A DNA stretch of 6,007 nucleotides from CAZJQD01 sp964548165 [NCBI: uncultured bacterium] (GTDB taxonomy: Bacteria > UBA8481). The notes beneath the pieces were generated by a model. It worked only from the letters and a program-made list of their open reading frames with translations, searched no databases and had not been told where the DNA came from. Shown here piece after piece: positions 1-5,597 of this stretch. Location: NCBI GenBank assembly GCA_964548165.1, contig CAZJQD010000065.1:1-6007 (forward strand), read 5' to 3'. A program made the position numbers and the translations under genes. How positions within the stretch are numbered: position 1 is the stretch's first letter; each line of letters opens with the position of its first letter.

Positions 1-616
1 GGAGCACCTCCGGCTCGACGGCGATGGCGCGCGCGATGCAGAGGCGCTGCTGCTGGCCGCCGGAGAGGGCGGGGCCGGGATTGCCGAGCTTGTCCTTCAC
101 CTCGGGCCAGAGCGCGGCGCGCTCCAGGGCGTGCTGGACGCGGTCGGCGAGCTCGGAGCGGGAGAGGCGGTAGTGGAGGCGGAGGCCGTAGGCGACGTTC
201 TCGTAGATGGACATCGGGAACGGCGTGGGCTTCTGGAAGATCATGCCGACTCGCCGCCGCAGCTCGATGAGGTCCATGGAGGCATCGAGGAGGTTGGCGC
301 CGTGAAGGAGGATGCGGCCGGAGGCTTTCTGGTCGCGGTAGAGCTCGAAGATGCGGTTGTAGCAGCGCAGGTGCGTGGACTTGCCGCAACCGGAGGGGCC
401 GATGATGGCGGTGACGCGGTTGGCGGCGATGCGGATGGAGTTGTCCCAGAGGGCCTGCTGGTGGCCGTAGTGAAAGGTCAGCGCGTCGACCTCGATGGCA
501 CAGGGGACGTCGGCGGGGAGACGACCGACGGTGGCGGCGCCAGTGGCGGAGCCTGTAGCGGAGCCGGGGAGGGCGCCAGTGGCGGCGCCCGGCGGGGCGG
601 TCGAGAGGGCGTTCAT
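1..616 (-). CDS. pstB: PstB, phosphate ABC transporter ATP-binding protein (3' end beyond left edge)
   Basis: Cytoplasmic ATPase that powers phosphate import through the PstC-PstA channel. The 205 visible residues include Walker [10 protein letters not shown] (73-81), a Q-loop segment [18 protein letters not shown] (127-144) and the ABC signature [16 protein letters not shown] (184-199). The Walker B region should follow just past the left edge. The Q-loop and signature wording is that of PstB rather than a generic ABC ATPase. The ATG at 616 overlaps the pstA stop by four bases (ATGA). An AAAGGA ribosome site at 627-632 lies inside the last pstA codons, ten bases upstream. No other ATG, GTG or TTG occurs in frame before the domain starts at about residue 41. 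This leaves an unusual Ala/Gly/Thr-rich leader of about 38 residues. Family assignment is secure; the stop is not visible. Confidence 0.96.
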   Translation of the reverse strand, partial: MNALSTAPPGAATGALPGSATGSATGAATVGRLPADVPCAIEVDALTFHYGHQQALWDNSIRIAANRVTAIIGPSGCGKSTHLRCYNRIFELYRDQKASGRILLHGANLLDASMDLIELRRRVGMIFQKPTPFPMSIYENVAYGLRLHYRLSRSELADRVQHALERAALWPEVKDKLGNPGPALSGGQQQRLCIARAIAVEPEVL

Positions 617-1533
617 GCGCGGATTTTCCTTTCGCGGAAGAAGAATCGGGCGACCAGCGAGAGCCCGAGGACGGTGGCGGTGATGAGGAGCGAGGCGCCC
701 CAGGCCGTTCTCTGCCAGTCTTCGTAGGGGGACATGGCGTAGTTGAAGATGGTGACGGTGAGGTTGGCGGTCGGCTCGGCGAGCGAGCGGACCTCGTAGG
801 GGCTGTTGAGCGCGGTGAAGAGGAGCGGCGCGGACTCCCCGCTGATGCGCGCGATCGCGAGGAGGGCGCCGGTGACGAGGCCTCCGCGGGCGGCGCGGCA
901 GACGATGCCGAGCGTGACGCGCCAGCGGGGGGCGCCGAGGGCGAGGGCGGCCTCGCGCAGGGCGTTCGGAACCAGGCGCAACATCTCTTCCGTCGTCCGG
1001 ACGATGATGGGGATCATGATGATGGAGAGGGCGACGGAGCCGGCGTAGCCGGAGAAGGTTCCGAAGGGCTCCACGAGGAGCGTGTAGACGAAGACGCCGA
1101 CGAGGATGGAGGGGAGGCCGAGGAGGACGTTGCTGCCGAAGCGTAGGAGTCCCGCAAGGCGCGATCCGGCGCCGTACTCGGAGAGGAAGATACCGCCCAT
1201 GACGCCGACGGGAACGCCGATGGTCGTGGCGAGGGCGGAGAGCAGGAAGGAGCCGACGATGGCGTTGGAGACGCCTCCGCCGCCGACGCCCGGGGGCGTG
1301 GGGAGCTCGAAGAAGAAGGTCCGGTCGAGGGCCTCGAAGCCGCGCAGGCCGATCTTGAAGAGGATCCAGCCGAGGAAGAAGAGACCGAGAAACGCGGCGC
1401 CGCCGGAGATGAACTTGACGGCGAGATCGACGGCGCGGCGGAGGGTGACCGAGCGGAAGGGCGGGAGCGGGCGGCGCGCCAGGACGGCCGCGCCGTGGGC
1501 GGACGTCGAGGGCGAGGTATCGAGCGACGTCAT
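613..1533 (-). CDS. pstA: PstA, phosphate ABC transporter permease
   Basis: Inner-membrane channel subunit that pairs with PstC to carry phosphate delivered by PstS. It has 306 residues, close to the usual PstA length. After a polar N-terminus (1-37), a first helix lies at about 40-62. The permease core starts at about 90, with helices near 92-117, 133-155 and 164-178, then two more near 219-241 and the C-terminus. The ABC-binding EAA loop is visible at 194-200 (EAALALG, followed by APRWRV). The PstA-type segment [15 protein letters not shown] is at 227-241. The C-terminus is basic (FFRERKIRA), as expected on the cytoplasmic side. The ATG at 1533 overlaps the pstC stop by four bases. No good ribosome site is seen before it, so translation is probably coupled to pstC. 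No sign of damage. Confidence 0.97.
   Translation of the reverse strand: MTSLDTSPSTSAHGAAVLARRPLPPFRSVTLRRAVDLAVKFISGGAAFLGLFFLGWILFKIGLRGFEALDRTFFFELPTPPGVGGGGVSNAIVGSFLLSALATTIGVPVGVMGGIFLSEYGAGSRLAGLLRFGSNVLLGLPSILVGVFVYTLLVEPFGTFSGYAGSVALSIIMIPIIVRTTEEMLRLVPNALREAALALGAPRWRVTLGIVCRAARGGLVTGALLAIARISGESAPLLFTALNSPYEVRSLAEPTANLTVTIFNYAMSPYEDWQRTAWGASLLITATVLGLSLVARFFFRERKIRA
627..632 (-). promoter_or_regulatory. Ribosome binding site of pstB
   Basis: On the minus strand the sequence reads AAAGGA, ten bases before the pstB ATG at 616, inside the codons for the final residues RERKIRA of PstA. It supports the ATG at 616 and implies that pstB translation is coupled to pstA. Confidence 0.6.
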
Positions 1534-2531
1534 CGGTGGGCACCCGCGGCGCGGTTGAGCCGGGCCAGCCAGAGCTGGGCCGCGGACTGGAAGAGGAGCG
1601 AGATGACGAAGAGGATGAGTCCGAGCTCGATGAGGGAGCTGAGGTAGAGTGGCGAGGTCGCCTCGCTGAACTCGTTGGCGAGCGTGGCGGCGATCGTGGT
1701 GCCGGGCTCGAAGAGCGAGGCGGAGATGCCGTGGTTATTCCCGATGACGAAGGTGACGGCCATGGTCTCGCCGAACGCACGCCCAAGCCCGAGGAAGAGG
1801 GCGCCGATGATGCCGCGCATGCCGTAGGGGAGAGCAACGCGACGGATCATCTCCCAGCTCGTCGCGCCGAGCCCGTGCGCGGACTCCTTGAGAACGGGCG
1901 GGACCATCTTGAGAACGTCGCGGATCACGGAGCTCATGTAGGGAAGGATCATGAGCGAGAGGATGATGCCGGCGGTGAGCATGCCGATGCCCATAGGGGG
2001 GCCTTCGACGAGGCGGCCGAGGAGGGGGATCGATGCGAAGTGGTCCTGCAGGAAGGGCTGGATGTAGTCGGACATGATCGGCGCGAAGACGAAGAGCCCC
2101 CAGATGCCGTAGATGATGGAGGGAATGGCCGCGAGGAGCTCGATGGCGCCGCCGACGATGGCGCTCAGCCGCGGCGGCGCGAGCTCGACGAGGAAGAGCG
2201 CGATGACGAAGGAGAGCGGGGTGGCGATGAGCATCGCGAGGAGCGTGGCGACGAGGGTGCCGTAGAGGCTCGACATCCCGCCGAACTCCTCGGTGACGGG
2301 GTTCCAGGAATCGACGGTGAAGAAGCGCGTGCCGAAATGGCCGAGCGCGGGCTGGGAGTGTAGGACAAGCTGGAGGCCGATCCCGACAATGAGCAAGAGG
2401 ACGAGGGCGGCGGCCGAGGCGGCGAACCCATAGAAGCTGCGGCCCGCGCGCCGGTCCCGTCGCGCGTGCGGCACCATCGGGGGGTGGGGGGGAGAGGACG
2501 GTGTATGGGCGGCGGTGGTCATCCGAATCAT
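1530..2531 (-). CDS. pstC: PstC, phosphate ABC transporter permease
   Basis: Inner-membrane partner of PstA. It has 333 residues, slightly longer than usual because of a Pro/His/Arg-rich N-terminal tail (1-32). Helices are seen near 34-57, 89-117, 124-152, 181-203, 241-263 and the C-terminal 300-325. The EAA loop is at 216-222 (ESAHGLG, then [13 protein letters not shown]). It is followed by [12 protein letters not shown] (248-259), the PstC segment that carries conserved Arg and Glu residues. The chosen ATG at 2531 has only a weak GAG upstream. A second in-frame ATG at 2522 (residue 4) is nearly as likely, so the first three residues are uncertain. The stop overlaps the pstA start as ATGA. 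The gene follows pstS after 76 bp and should share its transcript. Confidence 0.96.
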   Translation of the reverse strand: MIRMTTAAHTPSSPPHPPMVPHARRDRRAGRSFYGFAASAAALVLLLIVGIGLQLVLHSQPALGHFGTRFFTVDSWNPVTEEFGGMSSLYGTLVATLLAMLIATPLSFVIALFLVELAPPRLSAIVGGAIELLAAIPSIIYGIWGLFVFAPIMSDYIQPFLQDHFASIPLLGRLVEGPPMGIGMLTAGIILSLMILPYMSSVIRDVLKMVPPVLKESAHGLGATSWEMIRRVALPYGMRGIIGALFLGLGRAFGETMAVTFVIGNNHGISASLFEPGTTIAATLANEFSEATSPLYLSSLIELGLILFVISLLFQSAAQLWLARLNRAAGAHR

Positions 2532-2607
2532 GCACTCATTTCGACAGTTTCATAGTTATAGAAATATGAAAATGACGAGGTGTCGTGCGGCGATGACATC
2601 TCGCGCT
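2532..2607 (-). promoter_or_regulatory. pstS-pstC spacer with AT-rich inverted repeat
   Basis: This 76-bp gap is the only sizeable break inside the pst operon. It holds a perfect 7-bp inverted repeat, TTTCATA (2548-2554) and TATGAAA (2565-2571), separated by 10 bases. The repeat sits in an AT-rich island in otherwise GC-rich DNA. It could fold in the mRNA, limiting how much transcript continues from pstS into pstC or protecting the pstS 3' end. It could equally be an operator or a weak internal promoter: CTATAAC on the minus strand resembles a -10 box, but no -35 fits it at normal spacing. There is no U-run of the kind seen in an intrinsic terminator. Confidence 0.4.
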
Positions 2608-3702
2608 TCAAATCCCGGGCAGCAGCGGTTTGCCGCCCGAGGTGAACGAGGCCCAGGAGGCCTTGATCTGCTCGTAGACGACGGGGGGGAGGGGGATGTA
2701 GTCGAGCTTGGAGGCGGCCTCGGCGCCGTCGCTGTAGCACCAGGAGAAGAAGTCTAGGAGCGCTTTCGCCTTTGCGGCGTCCGCCTGGTCGCGGTGCATG
2801 AGGATGAAGGTGGCGCCGGTAATGGGCCAGCTCTGGGCGCCCGGCTGGTCCACGAGCACGACGCCGAATCCCGGGACGCTCTTCCAGTCGGCGTTGGCGG
2901 CCGCGGCCTGGAACGAGGTCGCGTTCGCCGCGACGAAGGCGCCGTCGCGGTTCTGGAGCTGCGCGACGTTCATGCGGTTCTGGAGCGCGTAGGCGTACTC
3001 GACGTAACCGATGGAGCCGTTGATGCGCTCGACGTAGTTGGCGACGCCCTCGTTGCCCTTCCCACCGACACCGACCGGCCAGGCGACGGCCTTGCCCGCG
3101 CCGACTTTCGCTTTCCAGTCCGGTGAGATCGCGGCCAGGTAGGTGGTGAAGATCCAGGTCGTGCCGGATCCATCCGAACGACGAACGACGGTGATCTCCT
3201 TGTCCGGGAGCGTGAGGGTCGGATTGATCGCGGCGAGGCGCGGGTCGTTCCAGCGCTTGATGGTGCCGAGGTAGATGTCGGTCAGGAGCGCGGGGGTGAG
3301 CTGGAGCGAGCCGGGGGCGATGCCGTCGATATGCACCACGGGCACGACACCACCGATGACCATGGGGAACTGCAGGAGGCCCTCGGAGTCGAGCTCGTCG
3401 CCTGAGAGGGGGGCGTCGGAGGCGCCGAAGTCGACGGTCTTCGCCGTGATCTGGGCGACGCCGCCGCCGGAGCCGATCGACTGGTAGTTGATCTCGATGC
3501 TCTTCTGTTGGCTGTAGGAGTGCGCCCACTGGGCGTAGATGGGATAGGGAAACGTGGCGCCGGCGCCATTGAGCGCAAGCCTGCCGCCGGGAGCGGAGGG
3601 CGCCGGTGACGAGGTGCCGCCGCCGCAGGCGGTGAGAGCCAAGGCCAGCGCGAGGGCAAGAGTCGTTGTAGTGGCGTGTGATGTGCTGCGGTTCCCAAGC
3701 AT
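2608..3702 (-). CDS. pstS: PstS, phosphate-binding lipoprotein of the Pst transporter
   Basis: Extracytoplasmic receptor that captures inorganic phosphate and hands it to PstC-PstA. It has 364 residues. A signal peptide with a Leu-Ala repeat ends in a lipobox, LTAC, with Cys26 as the lipid-modified residue. GGGTSSPAPSAPGG then forms a flexible tether. The phosphate-binding segments of the family are all present: GAGATFPYPIY (46-56), GSGGGVAQI (77-85), DFGASDAPL (91-99, Asp96) and RSDGSGTT (175-182), matching the Arg and Ser-Gly-Thr ligands of E. coli PstS. The start at 3702 has GAGGT at 3714-3718. Another ATG at 3712 is in a different frame. Unlike the cleaved soluble PstS of E. coli, this one is predicted to be membrane-tethered. 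It is first in the operon and divergent from the DoxX-peroxidase gene. No sign of truncation. Confidence 0.97.
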   Translation of the reverse strand: MLGNRSTSHATTTTLALALALALTACGGGTSSPAPSAPGGRLALNGAGATFPYPIYAQWAHSYSQQKSIEINYQSIGSGGGVAQITAKTVDFGASDAPLSGDELDSEGLLQFPMVIGGVVPVVHIDGIAPGSLQLTPALLTDIYLGTIKRWNDPRLAAINPTLTLPDKEITVVRRSDGSGTTWIFTTYLAAISPDWKAKVGAGKAVAWPVGVGGKGNEGVANYVERINGSIGYVEYAYALQNRMNVAQLQNRDGAFVAANATSFQAAAANADWKSVPGFGVVLVDQPGAQSWPITGATFILMHRDQADAAKAKALLDFFSWCYSDGAEAASKLDYIPLPPVVYEQIKASWASFTSGGKPLLPGI

Positions 3703-3878
3703 GTCGGTTCATTACCTCGCGTTTCAAAGTGCGGCTCAACGGGCCCGCCGGGAGAATGTAACCACTGGATTGTTAGGGGAGTGTGAGGATGACGTAAAAT
3801 GGGTGTCAGCGACGGGAGATTTCCCGTGCACGGCCCGGAGCTTGCCACCTCGATTATCTGTCGTTAGGCTCAAATCCC
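3703..3878. promoter_or_regulatory. Divergent intergenic region between pstS and the DoxX-peroxidase gene
   Basis: These 176 bp must hold the promoters of both divergent units. Candidate elements, all weak, are as follows. For the plus strand, TTGTTA (3770-3775) and TAAAAT (3795-3800) have a long 19-bp spacer. For pstS, TACATT (plus-strand aatgta, 3755-3760) could be a -10 box with no clear -35, as is common for activator-dependent promoters. A loose dyad TGAC-N11-GTCA (3790-3808) lies between them. A 6-bp stem ACGGGA/TCCCGT with a GATT loop is at 3812-3827. No convincing pair of PhoB-type TGTCAT direct repeats at 11-bp spacing was found on either strand. The peroxidase gene start has only a weak TTAGG at 3864-3868. 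Confidence 0.4.
3714..3718 (-). promoter_or_regulatory. Ribosome binding site of pstS
   Basis: GAGGT on the minus strand lies 11 bases before the ATG at 3702. It supports that start over the out-of-frame ATG at 3712. Confidence 0.6.
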
Positions 3879-5363
3879 ATGACCGGCATCCCATTTCAGG
3901 CTCCAGCGCCCCCGGATCGCGCATCTTCCGATGCCGAGGTTCGTCGCCGGGACGCGGCGCTGCTCTGTCTTCGGGTCACCCTGGGCGTGGTCTTCCTGCT
4001 CTTCGGGGTCGAGAAGGTCAGGGTGCCCGGCGCGTGGATCGTTTTTGTCCCGGACTGGTTGGCCCGGATGCTGGGGTCGGCCACGGAGTCGCTCTTGAGG
4101 GCCCAGGGCGTCGTCGAGTTCTCGCTGGGGCTCTTCCTGCTCCTGGGATTCGTTACGCGGTGGAGCGCCGGCGCCGCGGCCCTGCTCATGGGGGCCATTG
4201 TCGTCAACCTCGGCCTGGATCCGATCGGCATCCGAGACATCGGCCTTCTCGGCGCCGCGCTTGCCCTGGCTATCCTTGGTCCGGGCACGTGGTCGGCCGA
4301 CGAGCGGCTCGTCCTCGTGGCCCCGCGCCGGCATGGCCGGATTCGCATCGCCGTGGTCGGGGTCGCGGCACTGGCCACGCTCGTTGCCGGCGGTGTCTTC
4401 TCAAGTCGCGGCGGAGAAACGTCGGCGAACGCCTTGGGCACGTATGCGGCCGAGACCGGTGAGGTCCGGGAGCACGTCATCAAGCCGATCCCGAGGTCGA
4501 TCACGCTTGATGCGCGGACGGTGGCCCTGGGCGAGCGCCTATTTCGGGATCCGCTGCTCTCGAAGGACAAGACCGTCGCCTGCGTTACCTGCCACGATCT
4601 CACGAGTGGCGGCGATGATGGTCGACGGGTCTCCGTGGGAATGGGCGGGCACGAGGGCGAGCTGAACGCGCCGACGGTCTTCAACTCGGGGCTCCAGTTC
4701 GCGCAGTTCTGGGACGGCCGCGCCCAGACGCTCGAGGAGCAGATCGACGGCCCGCTCGGCCACGACTCCGAGATGGCCTCATCCTGGGACGAGGTCGTCA
4801 CCCGCTTGAGGGCGGATCCCGATTACGCGCGCACGTTCGCGGCGATCTACCCCGATGGCGTCAACGCGGGGAACATCAAGAACGCGATCGCCGTCTTCGA
4901 GCGGTCGCTCCTGACCCCGGACGGCAAGTTCGATCGATGGCTCCGAGGCGACGAGGCGGCGCTCTCCAGCCGCGAGAAGGAGGGCGCCCGGCTCTTCGAG
5001 GAGTTCGGCTGCGCCTTCTGTCATTCCGGGGTCGGCGTCGGGGGCTCCATGTTCCAGACGATGGGGAAGTTCGCGCGGTACTTCGACGAGCGGGGGCGTC
5101 CTATTACGGCGGCCGACCTGGGGCGTTACAACATCACGGGCGACGAGCGGGACCGGCACAAGTTCAAGGTGCCGATGCTGCGCAACGTCGAGCTCACGGC
5201 GCCCTATTTTCACGATGGCTCCGTCGAGACGCTCCCGGAGGCCGTTCGCCTGATGGCGCGCTACCAGGCCGGCGTCGATCCCACGGACGAAGAGGTCGCC
5301 CTGCTTGTCGACTATCTCAAGACGCTGACCGGAACCCGCGACGGCCGACCGCTCGCTCCGTAG
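3879..5363 (+). CDS. DoxX-like membrane domain fused to di-haem cytochrome c peroxidase
   Basis: One 494-residue protein that probably reduces hydrogen peroxide to water in the periplasm while anchored in the inner membrane. Residues 28-134 form four helices (about 28-46, 72-92, 97-113, 118-134) of the DoxX type, with LRVTLGVVFLLFGVEK near the start. A fifth helix at 155-174 leads into a peroxidase domain (about 200-490). Haem motifs are CVTCH (235-239) and CAFCH (378-382). By motif alignment with Pseudomonas CCP, His258 is the distal ligand of the peroxidatic haem, Trp278 lies between the haems, Gln288 and Glu298 are active-site residues, His445 matches the conserved His, and Met459 is the distal ligand of the electron-transfer haem. 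Arg-rich segments at 22-24 and 150-156 put the N-terminus and the helix 4-5 loop inside, so the peroxidase faces the periplasm. There is no cleavable signal; helix 5 would export the domain. It stands alone, divergent from pstS. The domains are certain; the electron donor is inferred. Confidence 0.93.
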   Translation: MTGIPFQAPAPPDRASSDAEVRRRDAALLCLRVTLGVVFLLFGVEKVRVPGAWIVFVPDWLARMLGSATESLLRAQGVVEFSLGLFLLLGFVTRWSAGAAALLMGAIVVNLGLDPIGIRDIGLLGAALALAILGPGTWSADERLVLVAPRRHGRIRIAVVGVAALATLVAGGVFSSRGGETSANALGTYAAETGEVREHVIKPIPRSITLDARTVALGERLFRDPLLSKDKTVACVTCHDLTSGGDDGRRVSVGMGGHEGELNAPTVFNSGLQFAQFWDGRAQTLEEQIDGPLGHDSEMASSWDEVVTRLRADPDYARTFAAIYPDGVNAGNIKNAIAVFERSLLTPDGKFDRWLRGDEAALSSREKEGARLFEEFGCAFCHSGVGVGGSMFQTMGKFARYFDERGRPITAADLGRYNITGDERDRHKFKVPMLRNVELTAPYFHDGSVETLPEAVRLMARYQAGVDPTDEEVALLVDYLKTLTGTRDGRPLAP

Positions 5364-5411
5364 CAGGTTGTCCTCGCGACCGTCTAACCCGGATTATTCG
5401 TAAGTTTTGAA

Positions 5412-5429
5412 CACGGAGACCACGGAGAA
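5412..5429 (+). repeat. Left arm: two tandem 9-bp CACGGAGAM units
   Basis: CACGGAGAC (5412-5420) is followed directly by CACGGAGAA (5421-5429). The first 14 bases, 5412-5425, are a perfect inverted match to 5560-5573 in the right arm. Confidence 0.85.
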
Positions 5430-5549
5430 GACCAATTCAAGGCATGGATTTAAAGTAGGGGCGCTACAGAATCATCTCTTCATTACAGGCAAATTGGGGT
5501 AAAGCAGTCGGCACTAATCCTTCGTCTGGGTCAACATCTTTAGCCTCGC

Positions 5550-5576
5550 TCCGTGGTCCCCGTGGTCTCCGTGGTG
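5550..5576 (-). repeat. Right arm: three tandem 9-bp units, inverted relative to the left arm
   Basis: On the plus strand TCCGTGGTC, CCCGTGGTC and TCCGTGGTG run without gaps. On the minus strand they read as CACGGAGAC-like units in a shifted phase, so this block is the inverted counterpart of 5412-5429. The two arms enclose 120 bp and could pair in RNA, act as a bidirectional terminator for the convergent genes, or be the ends of a small non-autonomous element. From memory, ACCACGGAG-type strings occur between genes in many environmental bacterial genomes; no search was run. Confidence 0.8.
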
Positions 5577-5597
5577 TGAATTCATGAATAAACCGAG

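Larger units (their letters stand above)
5364..5597. other. Convergent intergenic region, no gene seen
   Basis: This gap lies between two genes that end toward each other. It is visibly richer in A and T than the flanking genes. It contains the paired 9-bp repeat arms listed separately, a 10-bp palindrome ATTCATGAAT (5580-5589), and a weak stem GGTTGT/GCGACC just after the peroxidase stop. That stem has two G-U pairs and no T-run, so it is not a good terminator. No ORF, tRNA or recognisable RNA was found between the arms. Confidence 0.6.

Noticed and set aside
131-727. 198-codon plus-strand open frame across pstB and the pstA end
   Set aside because: It is antisense to conserved pstB coding sequence and its Gly/Ala/Val-rich translation shows no recognisable fold.
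1536-2363. 275-codon plus-strand open frame across pstC
   Set aside because: It is antisense to pstC. Its translation is a low-complexity run of Glu, Asp, Gly and Arg typical of the shadow of a GC-rich membrane-protein gene, with no domain.
2528-3739. 403-codon minus-strand open frame overlapping pstS
   Set aside because: It is a shifted-frame shadow of pstS, very rich in Arg, His and Pro. The pstS frame has the lipobox and all phosphate-binding motifs.
3783-3830. Possible PhoB (Pho box) site upstream of pstS
   Set aside because: Isolated GTCA and ACGTCAT strings occur, but no two TGTCAT-like repeats are 11 bp apart and correctly placed relative to a -10 box.
4200-4470. A frameshift or assembly join between the DoxX and peroxidase parts
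   Set aside because: The frame is continuous, helix 5 and the linker read as sensible protein, and the topology is consistent across the join. It remains testable by homologue comparison.
3896-4801. Minus-strand and shifted-frame ORFs within the DoxX-peroxidase gene
   Set aside because: They are Ser/Arg/Pro-rich shadows. The plus-strand frame contains both CxxCH motifs and all ligand residues.
5366-5382. Possible intrinsic terminator after the peroxidase gene
   Set aside because: The stem GGTTGT/GCGACC has two G-U pairs, a 4-base loop and no following T-run.
5412-5576. CRISPR-like array
   Set aside because: The units are only 9 bp, directly adjacent without spacers, and the two blocks are inverted relative to each other.
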